Positions 15,152 to 23,313 are shown, counted from the first letter of the stretch. The stretch: 24,665 bases of DNA from Dehalococcoidia bacterium UBA1141 (GCA_002311385.1 DCAE01000059.1:19037-43701); one strand, 5' to 3'. Notes: generated by a model from the sequence alone, not told the origin. A program made the numbers and translations.

Positions 15152-16354
15152 ATGCGTCTTGTTCTAACCAACTGCAACCTGATTGACAGTGTAAGTCCAA
15201 CGCCGGTTGCGGAAGCCAGTGTGGTAATTGAGAACGGGCGCATCAGCGAAATTTTAGACGGTAACCGGTCACCAGACACACGAGACGCTCAGGTGATTGA
15301 CCTGGAAGGACGTTACCTATTACCTGGGCTTTGGGACGTTCACATTCACCCGGAGTACTCATCTCCAGCGGTCCCCAGCGTCCCGGAGCAGACAGCTCGT
15401 TTCGGTCGAAACCTGATGGAAGGTTTGACTGAATCAGGTGTGGTGGGCGTGCGAACCGGGGGCGCCGCCAACTTTATGGACGTGGCTTGGAAGAGAACTT
15501 TCGCCTCGGGTCAATTGGCTGGGCCTCAAGTTTTCGCCAGCGGTCACTTTCTAACCACCACCGGCGGCCATTTTCTGACCTCGGGCCACGCTAGAGAGTG
15601 TGACGGTCCCTACGGCTTTGTGCAAGCAATACGGGAACAAATGAAGAACGGCGTTGACCACATCAAGTTGAACCTGAGCGGCGGGATAATGGGACCGTCT
15701 TGGGACCGCCACCACCACACTTTCCTGCTTGAAGAAGAACTGGAGGCGGCCTTCGAAATCTGCCGCCAGAGGGATTTCAAAGTGATGGCCCACGCGACCA
15801 ACCCGGATGCCGTGAAAACGGCTGCACGGTTGGGCGCTCACACGGTGGAGCACGGCTACATCATGGACGAGGAGTCCATTCAGACTCTGCTGGAGCACGA
15901 CACCTGGTACGTGCCCACATTGGCGATTTCACACCTGACCCCCGAACAAGCCGATACCGACCTGGAAAAAGGGTGGGTGGAGAGACGGGCCATGGCCCCG
16001 GACCTAATTCGCCGTGCCGACGCAGCCAGCGGTGAGCACAAGACCTGGTTTCAGACTGCTCTAAATGCTGGCGTCAAAATGGCTTTGGGCTCGGATATCA
16101 TTCCTCTACGCGAGTCGGCGTTACTGGAAATGGGATTGTGGGTCAAAGACGGCGCAACCCCATGGCAAGCTCTGCAGGCCGCAACCAAGAACGCAGCCGA
16201 ACTATGCGGCGCTGGTGACGAAAACGGCACAGTAGAGGCGGGTAAGATCGCCGACCTCATGGTTGTGGTTCAAAACCCGTTGGACAACATTCAAAATCTG
16301 CAAAACCCGCTTTTGGTGCTGAAAGACGGTCGCATCGTCGCCGACCGGCGTTAG
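15152..16354 (+). CDS. Amidohydrolase family protein (imidazolonepropionase-like)
   Basis: This metal-dependent TIM-barrel amidohydrolase has 400 residues. The N-terminal beta sandwich (LVLTNCNLIDSVSPTP ... VVIENGRISEIL) and LEGRYLLPGLWDVHIHPEY bring the first metal ligands H64 and H66. K172 in DHIKLNLSGG, H214 in VMAHAT, H234 in HTVEHG and the late LGSD supply the remaining positions. The final segment ALQAATKNAAELCGAGDENGTVEAGKIADLMVV is standard for this class. The real start is ATG 15152, preceded by GGGAG at 15141-15145; the frame stays open far upstream inside the preceding gene, but that part is only overlap. It likely hydrolyses a C-N or related bond, in one transcript with the FAD oxidoreductase. 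Confidence 0.9.
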   Translation: MRLVLTNCNLIDSVSPTPVAEASVVIENGRISEILDGNRSPDTRDAQVIDLEGRYLLPGLWDVHIHPEYSSPAVPSVPEQTARFGRNLMEGLTESGVVGVRTGGAANFMDVAWKRTFASGQLAGPQVFASGHFLTTTGGHFLTSGHARECDGPYGFVQAIREQMKNGVDHIKLNLSGGIMGPSWDRHHHTFLLEEELEAAFEICRQRDFKVMAHATNPDAVKTAARLGAHTVEHGYIMDEESIQTLLEHDTWYVPTLAISHLTPEQADTDLEKGWVERRAMAPDLIRRADAASGEHKTWFQTALNAGVKMALGSDIIPLRESALLEMGLWVKDGATPWQALQAATKNAAELCGAGDENGTVEAGKIADLMVVVQNPLDNIQNLQNPLLVLKDGRIVADRR

Positions 16355-16401
16355 ACTGCCGGTTCACAACCCACTACATCTAGCAGGCTTATCTGCTTTC
16401 A

Positions 16402-16431
16402 TTGCCACAAACGCCTGTATCCCCGTATAAT
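16402..16431 (+). promoter_or_regulatory. Promoter upstream of the MBL-coxMS genes
   Basis: TTGCCA (16402-16407) and a perfect TATAAT (16426-16431) with an 18-base spacer make this the best sigma70-type match in the window. It lies about 75 bases before the MBL hydrolase start, in the 150-bp gap after the amidohydrolase gene. Confidence 0.6.
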
Positions 16432-16504
16432 CCGGCGTGCTCCCATTGCTGAATTCTTCTGTCTACCCGATACCTACTCGCCCCAGAGATAAAGGAGGCA
16501 ACCG

Positions 16505-17338
16505 ATGCCCAGCAATAAAATGACCATCGGCAACGTGGAAATAACGTCCGTAACCGACGGGGTTTTGGCCTTCGACCTATGTAATTTCTTTCCCGACATT
16601 CCGGAAGAGAACTGGGAAAACTACCAACACCATCTGAACCCTGACCATCAGGTTGAATTCAACCTTGCCTGCTTCGTGATTCGCTCCGAGGGCAAGACCA
16701 TCGCAGTAGACACCGGGATGGGACCAAACGTTGACGGGAAATCTCCCTGGGGGCAACTCCTGGATAATCTTAGGGCCAATGGCACACCGCCCGAAGACAT
16801 CGATATGGTAGTTCATACCCATCTGCACCGAGACCACATCGGTTGGAACCTCAACTCCAAAGACGGGAAGTATGAGCCCACTTTCCCCAACGCCCGATAC
16901 TGGGCCAGCACCAAGGACTGGGAAGCGTGCCACGACCCGGCTTTGGTCGAAACCAGGTTTCCCAATGCACCGGAGTGTGTTTGGCCGCTGGAAGACCTGG
17001 GATTGATTGAATTCATGGACGGTGAATTTTCATTGACCAGCGAGCTAACAACACTGCCCACGCCGGGACACACGCCGGGGCACATGAGCATCATGATTAA
17101 CTCTGGCGGGGAGCGGGGAATCATCCTTGGCGACGTTCTCCACAACACGGTGCAGGTCCACGAGACTGACTGGGTGTCTCGGGCCGACATTGACCCGGCT
17201 ACAACCCGCGCAACCCGCAGGGACTTGATGGAGAGATTGGAAAGGGAAGGTATCCCCGTAGCAGCAGTTCATATGGCCGCTCCTGGATTCGGGAAAATTG
17301 TGCGTCTCGACAACCGCCGAGTATGGCAGGTAATGTGA
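16505..17338 (+). CDS. MBL-fold metallo-hydrolase
   Basis: This metallo-beta-lactamase-fold protein of 277 residues has a full dinuclear zinc site: HLHRDH (H106, H108, D110, H111), PTPGHTPGH with the next His, LGDVLH with the bridging Asp, and a late AVHMAAPGFG His. The long N-terminal part (GVLAFDLCNFFPDIPEENW) and the overall order resemble the AHL-lactonase/AttM-like branch, but many such proteins hydrolyse other esters or lactones, so substrate is open. ATG 16505 is preceded by AAAGGAGG at about 16491-16498, a near-perfect SD. The molybdenum-hydroxylase FAD subunit begins 32 bases after it, so the genes probably form one transcript. Confidence 0.9.
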   Translation: MPSNKMTIGNVEITSVTDGVLAFDLCNFFPDIPEENWENYQHHLNPDHQVEFNLACFVIRSEGKTIAVDTGMGPNVDGKSPWGQLLDNLRANGTPPEDIDMVVHTHLHRDHIGWNLNSKDGKYEPTFPNARYWASTKDWEACHDPALVETRFPNAPECVWPLEDLGLIEFMDGEFSLTSELTTLPTPGHTPGHMSIMINSGGERGIILGDVLHNTVQVHETDWVSRADIDPATTRATRRDLMERLEREGIPVAAVHMAAPGFGKIVRLDNRRVWQVM

Positions 17339-17370
17339 TTCAGCCGCGATTCCCAGGCCTGGAGAACTGA

Positions 17371-18309
17371 ATGCTCAGATTTGAATTCTTGGAAGCGCGA
17401 AACCTGCGCCACGCCATAGCCTTAACCGACCAGCACGGCGATGATGCACGCATCGTTGCTGGCACCACAGACTTTCTGGTGCGCTGGCGTCAGGGGGTGT
17501 GGACACCCAAGTACGTCATCAACATCGGCAACGTGGCAGCATTAAAACGCAGCAGCTTCAGCGCTCGCTCGGGCCTGCGTTTGGGGTCTTTGGTGACGAT
17601 TCGAGAACTGGAAACCAACCCGGTGATTCGGCAACGCTATCCTGCCCTAGCCGCCGCAGCCTCAGCCTTCGCCGGTGTACAAATCCGAAACCTGGCCACG
17701 GTGGGAGGGAACATCTGCAACGCCTCACCAGCCGGGGACACCTTGCCGGCTTTACTGGCCTTCGATGCCCAGTGCCGCATAGCCGGGCCGGGTGGCGAAC
17801 GCATCGTCCCGCTGGACCAATTTTTCTCCGGTCCCGGCAGAACGGTACTGGAGAGAGGCGAGATTCTGGTTGAGGTTGTCCTGCCTCCGCCGCCAAAGGT
17901 GTCCGGGTCACTTTACATAAAGCACAGCCCAAGAGCGGCCATGGACATCGCCACTTTGGGCGTGGCTTCCTACGTCGCTTTGAAGGACCGGGGACGGGTA
18001 TGCGCCGACGTGAAGATTGTATTGGGCGCCGTCGCTCCAACGCCAATCCGCGCCTACGCCGCCGAGGACTTGCTGCGGGGTCAAACCATCACACCTGAAT
18101 TGCTGGTCAAAGTCGCGCAGGCCACCCAGGAATGCGCCTCGCCAATAGACGATTTGCGCGGGTCGGCTGCTCACCGGAAAGATTTGGCCGGAGTATTAAC
18201 ACATCGGACCCTGGAACAAGCCATAGCCATGGCCAAGACCGGGCCGATTTCCTTTGAGGCCCAGCGCCGCCTAGCCGTGGAATCAGCTGTAATGGAAGCA
18301 GCCGTATAG
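17371..18309 (+). CDS. Molybdenum hydroxylase FAD-binding subunit (CoxM/XdhB-like)
   Basis: This is the 312-residue medium subunit of a xanthine dehydrogenase/CO dehydrogenase-type enzyme, which passes electrons from the 2Fe-2S subunit to its acceptor via FAD. VAGTTDFL (29-36) is the first FAD loop, normally VAGGTDLL, so one Gly is Thr. RNLATVGGNICNASPAGDTLP (106-126) is the diagnostic second loop. The C-terminal CO_deh_flav_C domain follows (KIVLGAVAPTPIRAYAAEDLL). Its partner 2Fe-2S gene lies 100 bases downstream, but no molybdopterin-binding large subunit follows. CO oxidation cannot be claimed, because the selenium/copper loop that defines it would be in the missing subunit. Confidence 0.92.
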   Translation: MLRFEFLEARNLRHAIALTDQHGDDARIVAGTTDFLVRWRQGVWTPKYVINIGNVAALKRSSFSARSGLRLGSLVTIRELETNPVIRQRYPALAAAASAFAGVQIRNLATVGGNICNASPAGDTLPALLAFDAQCRIAGPGGERIVPLDQFFSGPGRTVLERGEILVEVVLPPPPKVSGSLYIKHSPRAAMDIATLGVASYVALKDRGRVCADVKIVLGAVAPTPIRAYAAEDLLRGQTITPELLVKVAQATQECASPIDDLRGSAAHRKDLAGVLTHRTLEQAIAMAKTGPISFEAQRRLAVESAVMEAAV

Positions 18310-18313
18310 AAAA

Positions 18314-18346
18314 GCCCCACTTTCGTAAAGGGGGGTTGGGGGGATT
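18314..18346. repeat. Degenerate copy of the C/G-run hairpin repeat
   Basis: The right part (TAAAGGGGGGTTGGGGGGAT) aligns with the right arm of the perfect hairpin at 9495-9532 (AAAGGGGGTACAGGGGGA), while the left arm is shortened to GCCCCACTTT. It occupies the gap between the FAD and 2Fe-2S subunit genes. Confidence 0.6.
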
Positions 18347-18408
18347 CTTCTTTATACAAACCGACTAACCTGCAGCCAAGCTGGCGATGATTCTGGAGAC
18401 GCTAAGAG

Positions 18409-18879
18409 ATGAAGAAAGAGTTACGGATAACGGTAAATGGCCAACTCAGACAGTTGCTGGTTGAGCCTTATTGCTCATTGCTGGACACTTTGCGGGACGA
18501 GTTGGACCTAACTGGCACCAAAAAAGGATGCGACGAAGGTGACTGCGGCGCTTGTACCGTGATCCTCAACGGCAAGGCGGTCACCTCCTGCATGATTCTG
18601 GCCCTGAGTGTTCGTAACGGCGAGATAACCACCGTTGAAGGACTGGCGACTAGGGACGGCTTACACCCTGTGCAACAAGCCTTTGTGGACCACGGCGGGT
18701 TGCAGTGCGGCTACTGCACTCCAGGACTAATAATGTCCGCTGTGGGATTGTTGTCGGAGAATTCCTCCCCAACCGAGGAGGAGATAAAATTCGCCATCGG
18801 CGGTAACCTGTGCCGCTGCACTGGCTACTCCAAAGTGGTGGAAGCAATCTTGGCCGCATCCCAAGCTGACAACGGGTAG
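18409..18879 (+). CDS. Molybdenum hydroxylase 2Fe-2S subunit (CoxS-like)
   Basis: This is the small iron-sulphur subunit (156 residues) of the same hydroxylase. The plant-ferredoxin-like cluster is bound by C41, C46, C49 and C61 (GCDEGDCGACTV ... TSC), and the second cluster by C100, C103, C135 and C137 (QCGYCTPG and LCRCTGY). All eight cysteines are present, so electron transfer should be intact. It relays electrons from the molybdenum cofactor to the FAD subunit encoded upstream. The next gene is an SDR, not the large subunit usually found in this position. Confidence 0.95.
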   Translation: MKKELRITVNGQLRQLLVEPYCSLLDTLRDELDLTGTKKGCDEGDCGACTVILNGKAVTSCMILALSVRNGEITTVEGLATRDGLHPVQQAFVDHGGLQCGYCTPGLIMSAVGLLSENSSPTEEEIKFAIGGNLCRCTGYSKVVEAILAASQADNG

Positions 18880-18893
18880 TATCTAATTCCGTC

Positions 18894-18913
18894 ATTCCGG
18901 CGAAGGCCGGAAT
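18894..18913. repeat. Short hairpin repeat, GTCATTCCGGC type
   Basis: ATTCCGGC and GCCGGAAT form a perfect 8-bp stem with a GAAG loop, embedded in GTCATTCCGGCGAAGGCC, a sequence style common among dispersed intergenic palindromes in many bacterial genomes. It lies 15 bases after the 2Fe-2S subunit stop and may also act as an RNA 3' hairpin; no T run follows. Confidence 0.65.
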
Positions 18914-18991
18914 CCAGAATACCCGAATCACCACCATGCCTGTAGATGCAACAAACCTGCAGTGGAGCATCTTCCTAGAAGGAGAGACAAC

Positions 18992-19789
18992 ATGGACTTG
19001 GAACTTGGCGGAAAGACAGCGATTGTCACCGGCGGGAGCCGGGGCATTGGCAAGGCCATAGCCAGGGAACTGGCCAGAGAAGGAGTTGATGTGGCAGTGG
19101 CGTCCCGGGGCCGAGTGGAATTGGATGCCACAGCCAAAGAACTGGCGGAAGAGACGGGACGCAGAATCATCCCCATCACTGTCGACACCGGCAATGAAGA
19201 GTCTGTCCAGTCCATGGTGAGTCAAGCGGCTACGGCCATGGGCCACATCGATATTTTGGTTAATTCGGCTGCCAGGGTGGGCGGCGGTCCTGCCCCGAGT
19301 CTAGCCGAAGTGACGGAAGAATATTTCTGGGAAGATATGAACGTCAAGGTGATGGGCTACCTGCGGTGCGCCAGGGAAGTCGCGCCTTATATGCACACCC
19401 ACGGATGGGGCCGAATTATCAATATCAGCGGGATGGCGGCCCGTCAATCAGGGTCGATCGTCGGCAGCATGCGAAACGTAGCGGTGGCGGCTATGACCAA
19501 GAACTTGGCCGATGAATTAGGCCCATTCGGCATCAATGTGACCGTGGTTCATCCCGGTCTTACCTGGACCGAACGGATTCCAGGAATGATTGAGGAGCAA
19601 GCCCGTAGCCAGGGTGTTTCCGTTGAAGAAGTGGAGCGCCAGTTCGCCGAGAGCAACACGGTACGGCGCATGATAGACGCTCGGGAGATTGCATACGTGG
19701 TGGCGTTCTTGGCCTCGCCCAAGTCCATCGCTATAAATGGCGACACCATCGCTGCCGGCGGGGGCGTTGGCAAAGGCATCCACTACTAG
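18992..19789 (+). CDS. Atypical short-chain dehydrogenase without YxxxK
   Basis: This Rossmann-fold SDR has 265 residues. The cofactor motif TGGSRGIG (13-20), the structural NSA (91-93), N117 and the Ser position (ISGMA, S146) are present. The catalytic YxxxK is not: aligning the downstream MTKNLADELGPFGINVTVVHPG with canonical members puts G158 at the Tyr and N162 at the Lys (GSMRN instead of YxASK). It may bind NAD(P) without classical catalysis, or belong to a divergent subfamily using other residues. ATG 18992 follows AAGGAGAG with seven-base spacing. It lies 112 bases after the 2Fe-2S subunit gene and converges on the next gene, with 45 bases between the stops. Confidence 0.85.
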   Translation: MDLELGGKTAIVTGGSRGIGKAIARELAREGVDVAVASRGRVELDATAKELAEETGRRIIPITVDTGNEESVQSMVSQAATAMGHIDILVNSAARVGGGPAPSLAEVTEEYFWEDMNVKVMGYLRCAREVAPYMHTHGWGRIINISGMAARQSGSIVGSMRNVAVAAMTKNLADELGPFGINVTVVHPGLTWTERIPGMIEEQARSQGVSVEEVERQFAESNTVRRMIDAREIAYVVAFLASPKSIAINGDTIAAGGGVGKGIHY

Positions 19790-19834
19790 ATTACATAACC
19801 ATGATGACCAGGGGTCTTGCGGGGGCACCCTACT

Positions 19835-20758
19835 CTAAATCTGGGGCACCACGTCCTTGGCCAAGACCTCCAATTGATCCATGTGGTCAAAGGCCGGGTT
19901 GAGCAACAGCAACTCCGCCCCAGCCTCGGCGAGTTCACCAAGCTTGTCGGCACACTTTGCGGTGCTCCCCCAGACGGCCACTTGGGAAGCCATATCAGCG
20001 TTCTTATAACGCTTCCCGAACCACTCCCGCAACCGACCTTCGGCCCGTTTTTCGTCATCGTCAACAGCGATATATACCCGCTTGGAGATGGTGAAAGTCG
20101 CTGGGTCTTTCCCAGCTTCTTCAAGGAACATGCGGGTCTGACCGACACCTTCAACGAAACTTGCAGTGGTGCTGGAACCGGCGCCCATCCAACCGTCGGC
20201 GTGGCGAACGGCCCTCCTCAAGGCATTTGGATGACGTGCTCCCAGCCACAGGGGCGGGTAGGGTTTCTGCACCGGTTTGGGTTCCATTTGGGTGCCTTCC
20301 AATTTCCAGAAATGGCCGTCATATTGGGCTTCCGTTTGGGTCCATAGCGCCTTCATTACGTCCATGATTTCCACGTATCGGCGGACCCGTCGTTCCGGGG
20401 AAATACCAAATGGTCCAACATCGTTGTTCTGGTTTCCCAAGCCCAAGCCGACGATTAACCGGCCAGCGCTCATGTGGTCCAGGCTGCCCAGGCTTTTGGC
20501 TAATTGGACCGGGTTCCGCAAGGGCGCCACCATCACCGAGGTTCCCAGCTTGACCTTTTGGGTGATGGCCGCTATGTAGGACAAAAGATTTACCGGTTCT
20601 AGGACCGGGGAGTCGCCCACTATGGATTCTTGAACCCACAAGCTGTGGAATTTCAGTTGTTCCGCTTTCTGCGCCCATTGGCTAATCAGTTTCATGTCCA
20701 CCGGGCCGTCGTAAAACACTTGTGGTATAGCCATGCCCCAGTTCACTGTATTCGCCAT
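19835..20758 (-). CDS. LLM-class F420-dependent oxidoreductase
   Basis: This second luciferase-like flavin/F420 oxidoreductase has 307 residues. Features are VNWGMAIPQ at the first strand, FHSLWVQESIVGDSP, VKLGTSVMVAPLRNPVQLAKSLGSLDHMSAGRLIVGLGLG, and PKPVQKPYPPLWLGARHPNALRRAVRHADGWMGAG, the substrate-side block of the family. The start is ATG 20758, preceded by GGAG seven bases upstream. The frame remains open to 20836, but that part translates a dispersed repeat and is not protein. It is only distantly related to the copy at 4236-5174, judged by eye, so recent duplication is unlikely. Its substrate is unknown. Confidence 0.88.
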   Translation of the reverse strand: MANTVNWGMAIPQVFYDGPVDMKLISQWAQKAEQLKFHSLWVQESIVGDSPVLEPVNLLSYIAAITQKVKLGTSVMVAPLRNPVQLAKSLGSLDHMSAGRLIVGLGLGNQNNDVGPFGISPERRVRRYVEIMDVMKALWTQTEAQYDGHFWKLEGTQMEPKPVQKPYPPLWLGARHPNALRRAVRHADGWMGAGSSTTASFVEGVGQTRMFLEEAGKDPATFTISKRVYIAVDDDEKRAEGRLREWFGKRYKNADMASQVAVWGSTAKCADKLGELAEAGAELLLLNPAFDHMDQLEVLAKDVVPQI

Positions 20759-20800
20759 TTTTCTGCTCCATCTGAACGTTTTGGCACCCTGCCTCATAAC

Positions 20801-20880
20801 CGTCATTCTGAGGAGCGAAGTTACGAAGAATCTCAAGGCCCAAACGCAAAGATTCTTGGCTTCACTCTCAGTGAGATTCT
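20801..20880. repeat. Dispersed imperfect inverted-repeat element
   Basis: The element starts CGTCATTCTGAGGAGCGAAG and contains AAGAATCT (20826-20833) mirrored by AGATTCTT (20850-20857), with partly matching outer arms to 20880. Similar GTCATTCTGAG...AAGAATCT sequences are widespread intergenic repeats in many bacterial genomes. It lies between the minus-strand SDR stop and the oxidoreductase start. Confidence 0.65.
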
Positions 20881-20978
20881 AAAGGAGACTTTTGGGCAAA
20901 CCCAACGATTTGGCGGTAGTATATCAATTTCTCGGGCCGCAATTACGGGCTGGCCTACTCCCCAAGGTGAATACACGC

Positions 20979-21734
20979 TTATTGAGCGGTACGGCCACCG
21001 TCTATAATCAGCTCCGATCCGGTGACGAAGGACGCTTCGTCTGAGGCCAGGAAGAGGACACCGTAGGCAATCTCCTCTGGTCTGCCGACCCGTCCCAAGG
21101 GTATGCGCTCCAAGCGTTCATCGCCGTCGGCCCCGGCCCCCTGCAACATGGGGGTCAAGATGGGCCCAGGATGGACCGAATTGCACCTGATGTTCTCTTT
21201 GGCGTATTGAATCGCCGTGGACTTGGTGAAGATACGCACGGCGCCTTTACTGGCGGAATAGGATGCTGGCGTCTCCGGGCTGGGGGCGATACCCGCTCCC
21301 GAAGATATGTTCACGATAGAGCCTCCGCCCACTGCCCGCATCAGGGGAATTGCGGATTTTGTACCCAAAAACACGCCTTTCACGTTGACGTCCATCACTT
21401 GGTCCCAGGACTCTTCGGTGATGCCTTCCACCTTATCAGATGCGGAATATCTGGGGACGATTCCAGCATTGTTGATTAGGATGTTTAGCCTGCCGTATTT
21501 GGACATCACCACGTCCATGGCCCGCTGCCAGTCCTCTTCCTGGGTGACATCCAGATGGACGTAGGTTGCCTCGCCGCCTGCTTCTCGAATTTCCGCCTCA
21601 ACCTGTTTACCCTCTTCGTCCAAGATGTCGCCGAAAACCACGCTGGCGCCCTCTGCGGTGAACATCTTTGCTTCCACTGCGCCCATGCCCCGCGCTCCAC
21701 CGCTGATTAGCACAACCTTATTTTCCAGTCGCAT
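20979..21734 (-). CDS. SDR family oxidoreductase (canonical)
   Basis: This classical SDR has 251 residues. The cofactor loop is SGGARGMG (11-18), D62 lies in LDV, and NNAG stands at 88-91. The catalytic tetrad is complete: N117, the Ser in VNISSGAG (S144/S145), Y159 and K163 in YSASK. The C-terminus GRVGRPEEIAYGVLFLASDEASFVTGSELIIDGG is typical of the glucose-1-dehydrogenase/3-oxoacyl-reductase-like group. Asp (D36) at the end of beta 2 (VVFGDI) suggests NAD(H) preference. An AGGAGG lies upstream of ATG 21734. It oxidises or reduces a hydroxyl/keto group of unknown substrate. About 70 bases separate it from the Nudix gene upstream on the same strand. Confidence 0.92.
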   Translation of the reverse strand: MRLENKVVLISGGARGMGAVEAKMFTAEGASVVFGDILDEEGKQVEAEIREAGGEATYVHLDVTQEEDWQRAMDVVMSKYGRLNILINNAGIVPRYSASDKVEGITEESWDQVMDVNVKGVFLGTKSAIPLMRAVGGGSIVNISSGAGIAPSPETPASYSASKGAVRIFTKSTAIQYAKENIRCNSVHPGPILTPMLQGAGADGDERLERIPLGRVGRPEEIAYGVLFLASDEASFVTGSELIIDGGRTAQ

Positions 21735-21803
21735 ATTGGTTCCTCCCTGTCCTATTATTTAGAAAATAGCTCCCTTCGCCAACCAAGTCTTTCTTGATGT
21801 TAA

Positions 21804-22292
21804 TCAGCCAACAAATAGTGTATAGGTGCCGCCATTGACGTGGGCCACGGTCTTGGGGCCAAGCAACCTTTGGTCTGGGGCCAATGCCCGCTGGGCTATC
21901 TCCAGGTTGACAGCCGGCACTTGCTCCAATGCTTTGATTTCGTCCATGGTGAAATATTCGGCCCGGTCAACTTCTTTGTCGTCGGGCGTGGGTTCACCGC
22001 TCACCTGCTCCAACAACATCACGACATACATGCTGTTGCCCGTGTCGGCGTCGTAGCGGTTCCGCATGCCAAGGACACCAACAACTCTGGCAGTAATGTT
22101 TGCCTCCTCCTGCACTTCACGAAGGACGGCATCCTCTATCGCCTCATCTTGCTCGACGAAACCACCGGGTACCTGCCAGTTGCCTTTCCCCCGGCGAGAC
22201 GCTCTCCGGACCAAGAGCAGCTTTCCGTCTTTGACCACTGCGCCGCCTACACCCAGGTTGTATCCACTGTTGTACCGTTCCGGCAATGGCAT
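21804..22292 (-). CDS. Nudix hydrolase
   Basis: This 162-residue Nudix protein hydrolyses a nucleoside diphosphate linked to another moiety. The Nudix box is G44-x5-E50-x7-R58-E59-V-x-E62-E63 (GGFVEQDEAIEDAVLREVQEE), with the final Gly replaced as often seen. The preceding GVGGAVVKDGKLLLVRRASRRGKGNWQVPGG is the family entry strand. ATG 22292 was chosen because it opens just before the fold (MPLPERYNSGYNLGVGG); the frame is open to 22556, but that part lies inside the CoA-transferase gene and is only overlap. It comes 56 bases after the CoA-transferase stop and is likely co-transcribed. The substrate is unknown. Confidence 0.9.
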   Translation of the reverse strand: MPLPERYNSGYNLGVGGAVVKDGKLLLVRRASRRGKGNWQVPGGFVEQDEAIEDAVLREVQEEANITARVVGVLGMRNRYDADTGNSMYVVMLLEQVSGEPTPDDKEVDRAEYFTMDEIKALEQVPAVNLEIAQRALAPDQRLLGPKTVAHVNGGTYTLFVG

Positions 22293-22348
22293 GTGCTGAT
22301 TCTTCTCCCGATTGGGTTGTTTTGGGAATATTAACTCGTTTGGAGGAT

Positions 22349-23047
22349 TTAGGCCCAGATGCCGTTGGTAGGAATGGCCACCATGCGGTCCACGTAGACC
22401 CCGGGGGTGTGAATTTCGTCCGGGTCTAATTGGCCTGCGGGAAGAATCTCGTTTTCCACTTCGACGATAGTAATCTTCGCCGCCGTGGCCATGATGGGGT
22501 TGAAGTTTCGCTGTGTTAGGCGGAATTGAAGGTTGCCTGATGTATCGGCCTTCCAAGCGCGGATAAAGGCGTAGTCGGCTGGCAGAGCGTACTCCAAAAC
22601 ATGAACCCTGCCCCCAATCTCCCTGTGTTCCTTGCCATCTGAAAGCTCGGTGTGGACACTGGTAGGGGTGAAGAAGCCGCCGATACCAGCCCCGGCGGAA
22701 CGAATCCGCTCCGCCAAGGTACCTTGAGGCACCAACTCCCCTTCGATTTCACCGTTGTTGAACAATCTAGCGAAGGGCGTCACTTGGGATGGATGGGTTG
22801 GCGCCGTGAATGCGCAAATCATTTTCTTGATTTGTCCGGCCTCTACCAACGTCCCTACATCCACCCGACCGTCGGTCCCGCCGTGATTGTTGGAGATTCC
22901 GGTGAGGTTGGTGGCACCCTGCCGGTTTAGAGCGGCGATCAGGTTTTGCGGTGAGCCAATCCCGCCAAACTCGGCGAACATGATTGTGGCACCGTCAGGA
23001 ATGTCTGCCACAGCAGCGTCGAAATTTTGAAGAATCTTGTTTCTCAC
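22349..23047 (-). CDS. CoA transferase subunit A (SCOT alpha-like)
   Basis: This is a 232-residue alpha subunit of a family I 3-oxoacid/acetate-type CoA transferase. Markers are FAEFGGIGSPQNLIAAL (the GGFGxxGxP-type loop), LTGISNNHGG, LVPQGTLAERIRSAGAGIGGFFTPTSV, and DEIHTPGVYVDRMV at the C-terminus. In this family the Glu that carries the acyl/CoA thioester lies in the beta subunit, so this product alone should not be active. No beta subunit lies next to it; the next gene on the strand is the Nudix hydrolase. The start is GTG 23047 with GGGGA upstream. A distant partner or a lost gene are both possible. Confidence 0.9.
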   Translation of the reverse strand: MRNKILQNFDAAVADIPDGATIMFAEFGGIGSPQNLIAALNRQGATNLTGISNNHGGTDGRVDVGTLVEAGQIKKMICAFTAPTHPSQVTPFARLFNNGEIEGELVPQGTLAERIRSAGAGIGGFFTPTSVHTELSDGKEHREIGGRVHVLEYALPADYAFIRAWKADTSGNLQFRLTQRNFNPIMATAAKITIVEVENEILPAGQLDPDEIHTPGVYVDRMVAIPTNGIWA

Positions 23048-23313
23048 TTGGTCCCCGTTGGAGCGTCTTACCCGACTTGCCCAATGATATATAGGCCAGC
23101 CATGGCAGCCGTGTTGTTCCTTGCCTAAAATCGCTGCGGCACGCTATGTTAGTTCTGAGCTATCGGGGAATCTTAACCATGGAGACAAAGCTTTGTCTAG
23201 CAATATTAAAATCGAGAAACTGAAGGGCACTCGGAAGCCTGCGACAAATAGCATTTGATATCGGAGCTGAAAATAATTTACGTTGACCGTGAAACCGTGA
23301 CAACAGCCACCCA
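23048..23313. other. Divergent intergenic region, CoA transferase / MFS exporter
   Basis: About 265 bases separate the two divergent starts. I see no gene, RNA gene or strong promoter here. A TATATA stretch (23087-23092) could serve the minus-strand gene, but no good -35 box stands at the right distance. Confidence 0.5.

Noticed and set aside
17371..18879. Aerobic CO dehydrogenase
   Set aside because: Only the FAD and 2Fe-2S subunits are present. The subunit that distinguishes CO oxidation from other hydroxylations is absent, so the substrate cannot be assigned.
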